Below are positions 34,462 through 42,708 of a stretch of DNA of 51,926 nucleotides, one piece after another; position 1 is the first letter of the stretch, and the number at the start of each line of letters is the position of its first letter. The stretch is from assembly GCA_019163335.1 (NCBI GenBank), contig JAFLKM010000063.1, positions 1-51,926 of the forward strand, read 5' to 3'. Below the pieces are notes generated by a model that was given only the letters and a program-made list of their open reading frames with translations, was not told the origin of the DNA and did not search any database. Made by a program: the position numbers and the translations under genes. Origin of the DNA: Desulfobulbaceae bacterium (lineage in GTDB: Bacteria > Desulfobacterota > Desulfobulbia > Desulfobulbales > Desulfocapsaceae).

Positions 34462-35841
34462 ATGCTTCGATCCGACCATATCCTTGCCACCGTCGAGATG
34501 ATTCAAAAAGAAAATCTTGATGTGCGTGCCGTCACCATGGGCATCAACCTCCTTGATTGTCGGGGCGGCGGGGTGGCTGAGACCTGTCGCCGGGTGGAAG
34601 AAAAGATCGGGACGGCAGCGGCCCGTTTTGTCGAGACCTGTGAGCAGGTGAGTCGAAAATACGGGATTCCGGTGGTCAACAAACGGATCTCTGTTACCCC
34701 CATCGCCTTTGTCGGGGCTGGATTTGATCGCCATGGCTTTGTCGAGCTGGCCTTGAGCCTGGATCGTGCGGCCACCGCCGCCCACGTTGATATCCTCGGC
34801 GGATTTTCGGCACAGGTGGAAAAGGGGATGACCGCCACCGATCGGGAGTATATCGCTTCCATCCCCGAGGCCCTGGCGCGCACCGAGAAAATTTGCGCCT
34901 CCATCAATATTGCCAGCAGTCACAAAGGGATCAATATGGACGCCCTGGCCCTGATCGGCCAGACGGTGAAGGATCTGGCTGAAATCACTCGCGATCAGGA
35001 TGGCTTCGGGGCCGCCAAGTTTGTCGTCTTCTGTAACCAGCCGGGTGATAATCCCTTTATGGCCGGGGCCATCCATGGCCTGGAAGAGGCCGATCTGGTG
35101 CTCAATGTGGGGGTCAGCGGGCCGGGAGTTGTGGCCCGGGCCCTGGAACGACTGATCCAGACCCGAGGACGCGAGAATCTGCGGCTGGATGATATTGCCG
35201 AGGAGATCAAGCAGACCACTTTCCGGGTAACCCGCTGCGGTGAACTTATTGGTCGCAAGGTATCGGAGGAGTTGGGGATTGAATTCGGAGTGGTGGACCT
35301 CTCCCTGGCGCCGACCCCCACCGTGGGGGACAGTGTGGGCGAGATCCTCGAGATCCTCGGGGTGGACGTCGTTGGTGCGCCCGGGTCAACGGCCATTCTT
35401 GCCATGCTCAATGACGCCGTGAAAAAAGGGGGAATCTTTGCCAGCAAGGCGGTGGGCGGCCTGAGCGGTGCCTTTATTCCGGTGATGGAGGATGCGGTAT
35501 TGGCCGCCGCCGCCGGCAGCGGCGCCCTGTGTCTGGAAAAGCTGGAGGCCATGACCTGTGTCTGTTCGGTGGGACTTGATATGATCCCGATACCCGGTTC
35601 CGTTGATGCCGCCACCATTGCGGCGATCATTGCCGACGAAATGGCCATCGGAATGATCAACAACAAAACCACCGCCGTTCGCCTGATTCCGGTGCCCGGG
35701 AAAGAGGCGGGCGAGATCGTCGATTTCGGCGGCCTCTTCGGGGCCAGCCCGATTATGCCGGTGCGCAATGTCGGCAAGTCCAGCCGTTTTATTGCCTGGG
35801 GCGGTCGTATGCCTGCGCCGATTCACAGTTTTAAGAACTGA
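34462..35841 (+). CDS. DUF711/UPF0210 (PFL-family) protein
   Basis: The 459-residue cytoplasmic protein matches the PFL-like family UPF0210 over its length: AVTMGINLLDCRGGGVAET, KRISVTPIAFVGAGFD, SSHKGINMDALALIG and the C-terminal SIGMINNKTTAVRLIPVPG-like segment (AIGMINNKTTAVRLIP). Biochemical function is not established. The ATG at 34462 fits the family start; the open frame reaches back into the ACT gene but that part is out-of-frame overlap. GGGAG lies 12 bases upstream. It is likely co-transcribed with the ACT gene. Confidence 0.88.
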   Translation: MLRSDHILATVEMIQKENLDVRAVTMGINLLDCRGGGVAETCRRVEEKIGTAAARFVETCEQVSRKYGIPVVNKRISVTPIAFVGAGFDRHGFVELALSLDRAATAAHVDILGGFSAQVEKGMTATDREYIASIPEALARTEKICASINIASSHKGINMDALALIGQTVKDLAEITRDQDGFGAAKFVVFCNQPGDNPFMAGAIHGLEEADLVLNVGVSGPGVVARALERLIQTRGRENLRLDDIAEEIKQTTFRVTRCGELIGRKVSEELGIEFGVVDLSLAPTPTVGDSVGEILEILGVDVVGAPGSTAILAMLNDAVKKGGIFASKAVGGLSGAFIPVMEDAVLAAAAGSGALCLEKLEAMTCVCSVGLDMIPIPGSVDAATIAAIIADEMAIGMINNKTTAVRLIPVPGKEAGEIVDFGGLFGASPIMPVRNVGKSSRFIAWGGRMPAPIHSFKN

Positions 35842-36083
35842 TCGGGGAGTCTCTTTTTTCCATCTTTGTTGCGATTCCTCATCAATATCTAACAGCGTTC
35901 TTCCGGAGAAACCCTTGTTCGGCTTTCTGGAAGATTGTATAGTTGTCACCATTGTCAACGAGATGAGCGGCGACATCCATTCACATCCCGGCCTTGCCGT
36001 GTCCGGTTTTCTGCGGTAAACGGTCGGTGCTGTGACAGGCCCATTCTTCTTCAATCTTTTCTTTTATCAGAGACAAGAACATC

Positions 36084-36965
36084 ATGCGCAAAGGTATTAT
36101 TCTGGCCGGCGGTTCCGGTACCAGGCTGCATCCCCTGACCCATTCGGTGAGCAAACAGCTCATGCCGGTCTACGACAAGCCGATGATCTATTATCCCCTG
36201 TCGACCTTGATGCTGGCGGGAATCCGGGAGATCCTCATCATCACCACTCCGGCGGATCGGCCACTGTTCGAGAACCTGCTGGGAAACGGCAGTCAGTGGG
36301 GCCTTGAACTGCGCTACGCGGTGCAGCCAAGCCCGGATGGTCTGGCCCAGGCATTCATCATCGGTGAAGATTTTATCGGCAAGGAGTCGGTGACCCTGAT
36401 CCTTGGGGATAATATCTTCCATGCCGAAGGGTTGTCGCACCGACTGCAGCAGGTCAGTCAGCAGGAGAGCGGGGCCACGGTCTTCGGCTATTATGTGCAG
36501 CGGCCGGAACGCTACGGTGTGGTGGTCTTCGACAAGCAGGGCAAGGTCATTGACCTGGAAGAAAAACCGGTTCAGCCCAAATCGTTTTATGCCGTAACAG
36601 GTCTCTACTTTTACGATAACGCGGTGGTGGAAATCGCCAAAACCATCCGGCCGTCTGAGCGTGGCGAACTGGAGATCACCGACGTCAACCGGGAGTATCT
36701 CAAACGGGAGGCCCTCCATGTCGAACTCCTCAGCCGCGGCACCGCCTGGCTTGATACCGGCACCCATGCCTCGCTCCTCGATGCCGCTAATTTTGTCCGG
36801 GTCATTGAAGACCGGCAGGGACTGAAGATCGCTTGCCCGGAGGAGATTGCCTTCCGCATGGGGTATATCTCGCGGCAGGAACTGGAGGCGCTGGCTCTGC
36901 CTTTATCCAAAAACGGCTATGGCGCCTATCTCCAGTCCATCTGCCGGATGGAGGAACAGCCATGA
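36084..36965 (+). CDS. rmlA: Glucose-1-phosphate thymidylyltransferase
   Basis: RmlA joins dTTP and glucose-1-phosphate to dTDP-glucose, the first step to dTDP-L-rhamnose. The 293-residue protein has the nucleotide-binding start [16 protein letters not shown], the [16 protein letters not shown] segment, the metal-site [11 protein letters not shown] and [13 protein letters not shown]. It is complete and of normal length. The stop overlaps the rmlC start (ATGA). It is the first gene of an rmlACDB operon that supplies rhamnose for O-antigen or other surface polysaccharide; no glycosyltransferase is in the window. Confidence 0.95.
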   Translation: MRKGIILAGGSGTRLHPLTHSVSKQLMPVYDKPMIYYPLSTLMLAGIREILIITTPADRPLFENLLGNGSQWGLELRYAVQPSPDGLAQAFIIGEDFIGKESVTLILGDNIFHAEGLSHRLQQVSQQESGATVFGYYVQRPERYGVVVFDKQGKVIDLEEKPVQPKSFYAVTGLYFYDNAVVEIAKTIRPSERGELEITDVNREYLKREALHVELLSRGTAWLDTGTHASLLDAANFVRVIEDRQGLKIACPEEIAFRMGYISRQELEALALPLSKNGYGAYLQSICRMEEQP

Positions 36966-37525
36966 AGGTCCTGGAGACGCCGCTTGCGGGGGTGTTGATC
37001 CTTGAACCCAAGGTCTTTGGCGATGAACGGGGGTTCTTTATGGAGACCTGGTCGCGTCAGCGCTACCTGGAGGCGGGCATTGATGCTGATTTTGTCCAGG
37101 ACAATCTGTCCTCATCGAGCCATGGCGTTCTGCGCGGATTGCATTTTCAGAACCCCCGGGCCCAAGGCAAGCTGGTCCATGTCCTTGCAGGCGAGGTCTT
37201 TGATGTGGCGGTGGATCTTCGCCAGGGCTCGCCCACCTTTGGCCGCTGGCACGGCGTTGTCCTTTCGGGCGCCAATAAACGTCAGTACTGGGTGCCGCCC
37301 GGATTTGCCCATGGTTTCTGTGTCACCAGCGAGTCCGCCCTTTTTGCTTATAAATGTACGGAGCTCTATGCCCCGCAGCATGAAAAATCCATCCGCTGGG
37401 ACGACCCAGCTCTCGCCATTGACTGGCCGGTGGCCAAGCCCCGGGTCTCGGACAAGGACCGCCTGGCGCCGCTTTTGGCCGACATCGATCCCGGCGATCT
37501 TTTTCTCTTTGCGGAGAAAGGGTGA
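36962..37525 (+). CDS. rmlC: dTDP-4-dehydrorhamnose 3,5-epimerase
   Basis: RmlC epimerises dTDP-4-keto-6-deoxyglucose at C3 and C5. The 187-residue cupin-fold protein has [44 protein letters not shown] with the catalytic-base histidine in RGLHFQ, and [12 protein letters not shown]. The ATG at 36962 overlaps the rmlA stop, which settles the start; the frame is open further upstream within rmlA. Complete and typical. Confidence 0.95.
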   Translation: MKVLETPLAGVLILEPKVFGDERGFFMETWSRQRYLEAGIDADFVQDNLSSSSHGVLRGLHFQNPRAQGKLVHVLAGEVFDVAVDLRQGSPTFGRWHGVVLSGANKRQYWVPPGFAHGFCVTSESALFAYKCTELYAPQHEKSIRWDDPALAIDWPVAKPRVSDKDRLAPLLADIDPGDLFLFAEKG

Positions 37526-38421
37526 TGGGCACCGCTCCAATCCTCCTCACCGGGGCAGGCGGTCAGGTTGGCTATGAGGTGAAGCGCCTGGCCGCGGATC
37601 AGGGGAGAGCTCTGATTGGCCTGACCCGCTCCGAGCTTGATATCGCCGACAGCAAGGCCGTGGAGCAGATTTTTCACCAGGTCCGACCGGCACTGGTTAT
37701 GAATGGCGCCGCCTACACGGCCGTGGATAAGGCCGAACAGGAGGTTGAGGCGGCCATGCGGGCCAACCGGCAGGGGCCGGCAGTGCTGGCTGCCGCCTGT
37801 CGGGAACATGCTGTTCCGCTGCTCCATCTTTCCACCGATTATGTCTTTGATGGCAACAGCGCCGGGGCCTACCGGGAAGATGATTCCGTTGCCCCCAGCG
37901 GTGTCTATGGTCTGAGTAAATGGGAGGGCGAAGAGGAGGTGCGTGCCGGGCTTAAGGAGCATCTGATTCTTCGCGTCAGCTGGGTTTTCGGGCCGCATGG
38001 CAATAATTTTGTCAAAACCATGCTGCGACTGGCTGCCGAGCGTGATGCGTTGCAGGTGGTCGCGGATCAGCGGGGATGCCCCACCAGCGCCGCCCATATT
38101 GCCGCTGCCCTGCTGAGCATTGCCGACCGGCTCGGGCAGGGGATTGATGTCCCCTGGGGAACCTATCATTTTTGCGGTATGCCGGAGACCACCTGGCACG
38201 GTTTTGCCGAGACCATTCTCCGCGAGGCGGTGCGGATGGGGATTCTTGCCCATGTCATCCCTGTCCATCCGATTAGCACCGATCAGTACCCGACCCCGGC
38301 TCGTCGCCCCCAGAATTCTGTCCTTGACTGTCACAAGTTTATGCAGACTTTCGGCATCCAGCCCCCTGCCTGGCAGGAGGGATTACGCGCCATGCTGTCC
38401 CGGATTAAACACCAAAAATAG
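37525..38421 (+). CDS. rmlD: dTDP-4-dehydrorhamnose reductase
   Basis: RmlD makes dTDP-L-rhamnose with NAD(P)H. The Rossmann loop is LLTGAGGQVGYE, the substrate segment NGAAYTAVDKAE, and the catalytic Tyr-Lys pair sits in VYGLSKWEGE after STDYVFDG. At 298 residues it is normal. ATG 37525 shares a base with the rmlC stop; GTG 37522 is also possible. GGAG at 37513-37516 fits the ATG. Confidence 0.94.
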   Translation: MGTAPILLTGAGGQVGYEVKRLAADQGRALIGLTRSELDIADSKAVEQIFHQVRPALVMNGAAYTAVDKAEQEVEAAMRANRQGPAVLAAACREHAVPLLHLSTDYVFDGNSAGAYREDDSVAPSGVYGLSKWEGEEEVRAGLKEHLILRVSWVFGPHGNNFVKTMLRLAAERDALQVVADQRGCPTSAAHIAAALLSIADRLGQGIDVPWGTYHFCGMPETTWHGFAETILREAVRMGILAHVIPVHPISTDQYPTPARRPQNSVLDCHKFMQTFGIQPPAWQEGLRAMLSRIKHQK

Positions 38422-38432
38422 AAGGAATATCC

Positions 38433-39551
38433 ATGTCCCATCAGCCTCAAAGAATCCTTGTCACCGGCGGTGCCGGTTTTATCGGTGCTAATTTTGTTCA
38501 CTTCTGGCTGCGCCGCTATCCCGGCAGCCGGGTGGTGGTGCTCGACGCCCTGACCTATGCCGGCAACCGTGCCAGCCTGCTGGCAGCTGAGTCAAATGGG
38601 AACTTTCGGTTTGTCCATGGCGATATCCGCGATTATGCCCTGGTGTCCGGCCTGTTGCGGGATGAACAGATTGACACCCTCATTCACTTTGCCGCCGAAT
38701 CCCATGTGGATCGCTCCATCCATGGCCCGGATGAGTTCATTGACACCAATGTGGTTGGTACCCATGTCCTGCTCAAGGCGGCCAAGGCCGTATGGCTGGA
38801 TGGCGGACCCTGTCCGCACCGGTTTCATCATGTCTCCACCGATGAGGTCTACGGCACGCTGCTCGCCGGCGCGCCGCCCTTCACCGAAAATAACCAGTAC
38901 GCGCCTAATTCCCCCTACGCAGCCACCAAGGCGGCCTCCGATCATCTGGTGCGGGCCTATCATGAAACCTATGGCCTGGAGGTGACGACCAGCAACTGTT
39001 CCAATAATTACGGGCCGTACCAGTTCCCGGAAAAACTGATCCCCCTGATCATCGGCAATATCCTCGATGGCCGGCCCCTGCCTATTTACGGCGACGGCCT
39101 GCAGATCCGTGACTGGCTCTATGTGGATGATCATAACCGGGGCATTGATCTGGTGGTGCGCCAGGGCAGGCCCGGCGAGACGTACAATATCGGGGGGAAT
39201 AATGAGTGGACCAATATCGAGATTGTTCGTTTGATCTGCCGCCTTGTGGATGGGAAATTTATGGGCCAGGAACCCGGTCGTGACACAATGCGTAAAAGAT
39301 TTCCGCACGCCCCGCAAGTGTTCGGAGCCAATGCGGAAAGTCTGATCACCCACGTCAAAGACCGGCTGGGCCATGATCGCCGCTATGCCATTAATGCCGG
39401 CAAGATTACAGCTGAGTTGGGCTATGCCCCGATGGAGTCCTTTGAAACTGGAATCCGCAAGACCCTTGACTGGTATCTGGACAATGAAGACTGGTGGCGG
39501 TCGGTGATGGATGGAAGCTACCGGAAGTGGGTGGAATTGAACTATGCTTAA
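38433..39551 (+). CDS. rmlB: dTDP-glucose 4,6-dehydratase
   Basis: RmlB converts dTDP-glucose to the 4-keto-6-deoxy sugar. The 372-residue short-chain dehydrogenase has VTGGAGFIGANFV, HFAAESHVDRSI, the STDEVYG segment, the catalytic YAATK, and RDWLYVDDHNRGI. Placed last in the operon (order A-C-D-B), 11 bases after rmlD. The pathway is complete in this window. The C-terminal 15 or so residues are slightly longer than usual. Confidence 0.95.
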   Translation: MSHQPQRILVTGGAGFIGANFVHFWLRRYPGSRVVVLDALTYAGNRASLLAAESNGNFRFVHGDIRDYALVSGLLRDEQIDTLIHFAAESHVDRSIHGPDEFIDTNVVGTHVLLKAAKAVWLDGGPCPHRFHHVSTDEVYGTLLAGAPPFTENNQYAPNSPYAATKAASDHLVRAYHETYGLEVTTSNCSNNYGPYQFPEKLIPLIIGNILDGRPLPIYGDGLQIRDWLYVDDHNRGIDLVVRQGRPGETYNIGGNNEWTNIEIVRLICRLVDGKFMGQEPGRDTMRKRFPHAPQVFGANAESLITHVKDRLGHDRRYAINAGKITAELGYAPMESFETGIRKTLDWYLDNEDWWRSVMDGSYRKWVELNYA

Positions 39552-39596
39552 GCAAATAGGATAAAGAAGGGAAGACCGTTTTCAGGGTTGTTTTAT

Positions 39597-39666
39597 GACT
39601 TGCAGAGTATTTCTTGTTTTTTACAAGAAATACTCTGCAAAAGGCACTTATCCCGTTTGTCGGGGT
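39597..39666. repeat. Structured intergenic element, copy 2 (pairs with 1803-1875)
   Basis: GCAGAGTATTTCTTG at 39602-39616 pairs perfectly with 39624-39638 around a T-rich 7-base loop, and two more T-A pairs extend the stem. The shared tag AAAGGCACTTATCCCGTT and the small hairpin ATCCCG/CGGGGT follow (39650-39666). Compared with copy 1, a G-C pair in the main stem is replaced by T-A, so both sides changed together. It lies about 45 bases after rmlB and about 50 before the ferredoxin gene. Confidence 0.78.
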
Positions 39667-39716
39667 CGAGTAAGCCCTTGGGAATAGAGTATAAAATTTA
39701 AAAATGGAGTATTGCC

Positions 39717-39902
39717 ATGTGGGAAGTCATTGTTGATAAGGATAAATGCAAGGGAAGTGAAGAGTGTGTCAGCGCCTGTCCAGCATCTGTCTACGAGATG
39801 GTTGATGGAAAGGCTGAACCGGTGAATGCCAGCGAATGCATCGGCTGCGAGACCTGTGTAGAGGTTTGTCCCAATGGGGCTTGTACGGTTACTGAGGTTT
39901 AG
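39717..39902 (+). CDS. Small ferredoxin, probably [3Fe-4S][4Fe-4S]
   Basis: This 61-residue electron carrier has two cysteine motifs. The second is the classic CIGCETCVEVCP. The first reads CKGSEECVSACP: the second cysteine of a CxxCxxC motif is Ser14, leaving three cysteines (11, 17, 21), which in other ferredoxins goes with a [3Fe-4S] cluster or a non-cysteine ligand. Such short ferredoxins are frequent in sulfate-reducing Desulfobacterota. GGAG lies 8 bases before the ATG. It is flanked by structured repeats on both sides. Its redox partner is unknown. Confidence 0.9.
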   Translation: MWEVIVDKDKCKGSEECVSACPASVYEMVDGKAEPVNASECIGCETCVEVCPNGACTVTEV

Positions 39903-40150
39903 AGACCGTTATGAAATAAGCAAGGTCTTCGTCTTGCTTGTTTCATTTACGGTCTCTTATGCCGCATCCCCGAAACAGCAATCTTTTCGGCTGTTTTGTG
40001 GTGTGGCGTCCGGCAAACAACATCTGCCGAAGATTATACAGGAGGTCGTAACGAACTGAGCAAGGTCTTCGTCTTGCTTGTTTCATTTACGGCCTCTTAT
40101 GCCGCATCCACGAAACAGCAATCTGTCCCGCTGTTTGAGAGCGTGGCGTC
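39901..40150. repeat. Two tandem 140-bp structured repeats downstream of the ferredoxin gene
   Basis: A unit beginning at 39901 recurs exactly 140 bases later at 40041. The best-conserved 66 bases (39919-39984 and 40059-40124) differ at two positions. Each unit has a long imperfect hairpin (39901-39957; 40042-40097) whose top is AGCAAG/CTTGCT, and a second one (AAACAGC/GCTGTTT, 39973-39996 and 40113-40136) with conserved stem and variable loop. In the long stem an A-T pair of unit 1 is G-C in unit 2. A weaker third copy may lie at about 40190-40242. Open frames across the units seem accidental. Confidence 0.75.
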
Positions 40151-40261
40151 CCCTGGCCTAAGATTATCCCAAAGTCCGTATGCCAGCCAAACAAGCTTTC
40201 TTTCATGTGTGTCTTCATTGCCGACCTCTTATATGATGCGCCGGAACAACACCACACCCAA

Positions 40262-40293
40262 CCCCCTCCTTGAAAAAAGGAGGGGGCTTTTTT
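40262..40293 (+). terminator. G/C-rich hairpin with T-run, likely terminator
   Basis: CCCCCTCCTT at 40262-40271 pairs perfectly with 40277-40286 around GAAAA, followed by CTTTTTTG. It fits a Rho-independent terminator and ends about 57 bases before rsmE. The arm AACCCCCTCCTT is the same motif found in the palindromic repeat inside the restriction gene (7083-7159), so it may be a shared repeat that serves as a terminator here. Confidence 0.7.
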
Positions 40294-40349
40294 GCTGTGC
40301 CCTGGACGCGGCGCGTGGTCGATAAAATATAAACGATTGCTTACACTCT

Positions 40350-41090
40350 ATGCGAAGATTCTTCTTTGACCCGGCGGCCAGAAATGGCGATATCGTTCTC
40401 CTGTCCGAGATCGAGTCGCGCCATATCGTCAAGTCCCTGCGTCTCCATGTCGGCTCTCAGATTGAGCTCCTTGATGGCTCGGGTGTGCGGTATCTTGCTG
40501 AAATACGGGATCTTGGCAGGCAGGTTGCGGTTCGTATTCTTACCGCTGACGCGGATGTGCAGGAGGGAAGGGTGGCCTTGCATGTGGGCCAGGCGATGTT
40601 GAAAAATACCAAGATGGATTTTGTCGTTGAGAAATGTACGGAGCTTGGAGTGACAAGCCTGAGCCCTTTTGTCAGCAGCCGATGTCAGGGAAAGCTGGAC
40701 AATGAGGAGCGGGGTGGCAAGCGGCAACAGCGCTGGCAACGAATTGTCGAATCCGCCTGCAAGCAGTGTTCACGTCCCCGGCCCATGGAGCTGAGTGGCT
40801 GTTGCTCCCTGGCCAAACATTGTGCTGCTGTCAGTGCAGAGCCGCAGAGCCTGCGCCTGTTGTTCTGGGAAGAGGAAAAAGAGCGCCGTCTGCATGATCT
40901 TCCACCCTTTAGCAACTATGGCCGCATCGACCTTCTGCTTGGTCCGGAAGGGGGTTTCAGCCGGGAAGAGGTTGAGTTGGCCAGCCAATTCGGGTACCAG
41001 AGTATCAGTCTGGGGCAACGCATTCTGCGGGCTGAGACCGCCACCGTGGCGGCCATTGCCATCGTTCGCTATCTGAGCGGTGAGATGTAA
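40350..41090 (+). CDS. rsmE: 16S rRNA (uracil1498-N3)-methyltransferase RsmE
   Basis: RsmE methylates U1498 of 16S rRNA with S-adenosylmethionine. The 246-residue protein begins MRRFFFDP as in homologues, with a PUA-like N-terminal domain (about 1-70), and ends in a SPOUT knot: LLLGPEGGFSREEVELA, SLGQRILRAETATVAAI. No ribosome binding site was seen before the ATG; a TATAAA at 40329-40334 suggests a very short leader. Complete and of usual length. Confidence 0.93.
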   Translation: MRRFFFDPAARNGDIVLLSEIESRHIVKSLRLHVGSQIELLDGSGVRYLAEIRDLGRQVAVRILTADADVQEGRVALHVGQAMLKNTKMDFVVEKCTELGVTSLSPFVSSRCQGKLDNEERGGKRQQRWQRIVESACKQCSRPRPMELSGCCSLAKHCAAVSAEPQSLRLLFWEEEKERRLHDLPPFSNYGRIDLLLGPEGGFSREEVELASQFGYQSISLGQRILRAETATVAAIAIVRYLSGEM

Positions 41091-41237
41091 TTCTCCGTCG
41101 CATTCAAACCGTTCCGTTGTCAACCGCCCGGCACGGTTTCTCATCGTCCTAAACCGTCCGGACTGTTCCGTCGCCGGCCGGCTTGTCTTCTCGGCCTTGC
41201 ATTGAATGGAACGAAGATTAAAGAGATTGCTTCTCTG

Positions 41238-42380
41238 TTATCCGCAGACCGCCAGCAGTCCATGGCGAATGGCTGGCGCTGGTGTTGTGCCGTGCGCCTG
41301 GCCGATCAATACCGAACAGGGCATTCCTGCCAGCAGATGGATGGTGAGGGGGATGCGGCCGTATTGGTCGGTTGGAAAGAGAGACTCCAGCGTTGCATTC
41401 CAGTTTTCCTGCCATTGCTCCGTCCGGGGCAGAAGGGGAGCGGTGGCATCCATCTCCGGACTCTCGCTTTCAACAAGCCTGGCCAAGGCAGCGGCCAGTT
41501 CCTCCATCTGCGTCTGCATTGCTTCCTTAAATTGCCGAATCTTTCCTGCCTCTTCCGTCTCGTCACCCTCAAAGCCTTCAGGAAGACCGATCTGCAAAAC
41601 CACAACCGGGGCTTGGCCGCACTCTTTCTCGTACTGTTCGAGCAGGATATCGGCGGCCTCCTGACGGCAGGTTGTCCAGAGGGCAATATCTTTTGGCAGC
41701 GGCCCGGATAGATAGAGCTTGCTCCAGGCCCGAAGACGATTCTTGATCATCCCGGGCCGGGGCTGATTCATCTTCTGGCGCAGTTCCAGCAGTTCCTGGA
41801 ACGGGTCCTCGACGACCGTGTCTTCGTCGCCGCTCTCCCGAATTTCCCCCTGCAGATGGCGAAACAGGGCGATCTCCTTATCGTCGATGGTGGCCAGCTG
41901 CAGGGCCAGTTCCTCCTCCTCGCGATCAAGGATTTCGGCAATGGAAAGGACCAGGCGGGCCTGCCATAAGGCCTGGCGTGCCTCTTCATCCTGGGGGCCA
42001 TTCTTTTGATCCATTCCCTGCATCAGGGAAGAGATGATCGTCTGTTTGGACTGATCGCCACGGTTGGCCGGATCCGACAGAGATGCAAGGGAGAGATAGC
42101 TTAATTGTTCAACATAGTTATCTTTTCTGCTTCTGATGTCATTCAGGAGATGGAGGAAGCGATCACGATCCGCCCCCAGCCTTGATGGAGTATGGACTTG
42201 ACAGAAGTCCGTTTCCATGAAAGGATAGCTGCCTGTGGCCGATGATTGATCGGTGGCACTTTCCCCGCCGGGTTCGACGGGCTGGAGCAGATGAATGGCG
42301 GAGAAGAAAAGGGCCAGGGGAAACTGTTGTTGGGTGGACAGGACGGTGTCCGGGAAATAAAGCGTATCAAGGGTGTTCAT
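41238..42380 (-). CDS. Conserved-looking hypothetical protein, unknown function
   Basis: The 380-residue cytoplasmic protein was not recognised. It begins MNTLDTLYFPDTVL, is largely helical, rich in Glu/Gln/Leu, and has a coiled-coil-like middle (about 145-205, ILDREEEELALQLATIDD). There is no signal peptide or membrane helix. Its codon use resembles its neighbours, and its length makes a chance frame unlikely. The ATG at 42380 directly abuts the start of a divergent gene, with no ribosome binding site in view; a TTG two codons upstream also opens the frame. Confidence 0.65.
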   Translation of the reverse strand: MNTLDTLYFPDTVLSTQQQFPLALFFSAIHLLQPVEPGGESATDQSSATGSYPFMETDFCQVHTPSRLGADRDRFLHLLNDIRSRKDNYVEQLSYLSLASLSDPANRGDQSKQTIISSLMQGMDQKNGPQDEEARQALWQARLVLSIAEILDREEEELALQLATIDDKEIALFRHLQGEIRESGDEDTVVEDPFQELLELRQKMNQPRPGMIKNRLRAWSKLYLSGPLPKDIALWTTCRQEAADILLEQYEKECGQAPVVVLQIGLPEGFEGDETEEAGKIRQFKEAMQTQMEELAAALARLVESESPEMDATAPLLPRTEQWQENWNATLESLFPTDQYGRIPLTIHLLAGMPCSVLIGQAHGTTPAPAIRHGLLAVCG

Positions 42381-42683
42381 ATGCAAGGTGTGAAGGAAAA
42401 TGTTTCATTTTATCTGACCGCGGCAGGGTATCTGCTCTTTAATCTGCGGCCTGCCGGTGATCTGTCGGTGACCGTGCAGTCCACTTTGTGGCAGATTCTG
42501 CAGACGGCCCCCTATGTGGCCGGCGTCACCTGGTTTATCATCGCCGTTCTGCAATACATGTCAGATGGCGAAAAGGTGCCGTGGGAGCGCCGGTTCCGAT
42601 TGTTTTTCACCATAGGAATATTTGCTGGTCTTGTCCATGCAATTATTGAATATACGGCGAAAGGGACGGCGGCCGGCCAGTAA
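42381..42683 (+). CDS. Small membrane protein, unknown function
   Basis: The 100-residue protein has two hydrophobic stretches (about 42-60, VAGVTWFIIAVLQYM, and 72-88, LFFTIGIFAGLVHAIIEY), so it is probably an inner-membrane protein with two helices. The ATG at 42381 has AAGGG upstream at about 7 bases; the frame is open back to 42246, which lies inside the divergent gene. Its ATG is back to back with the ATG of the minus-strand gene (CATATG). No family recognised. Confidence 0.6.
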   Translation: MQGVKENVSFYLTAAGYLLFNLRPAGDLSVTVQSTLWQILQTAPYVAGVTWFIIAVLQYMSDGEKVPWERRFRLFFTIGIFAGLVHAIIEYTAKGTAAGQ

Positions 42684-42708
42684 GCAGGGTCCTGTTCCAA
42701 AGGAAGTG

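Noticed and set aside
39901-40242. The tandem repeats considered as a CRISPR array.
   Set aside because: The repeats are 66 bases or longer with a 140-base period, only two or three copies, and similar rather than unique intervening sequence; no cas gene is near.
39874-40325. Two open frames that repeat a signal-peptide-like stretch (SKVFVLLVSFT, then SYAAS).
   Set aside because: They follow from the 140-bp repeat. The sequence is better explained by hairpin arms, there is no suitable start or ribosome binding site, and both base differences would change the amino acid.
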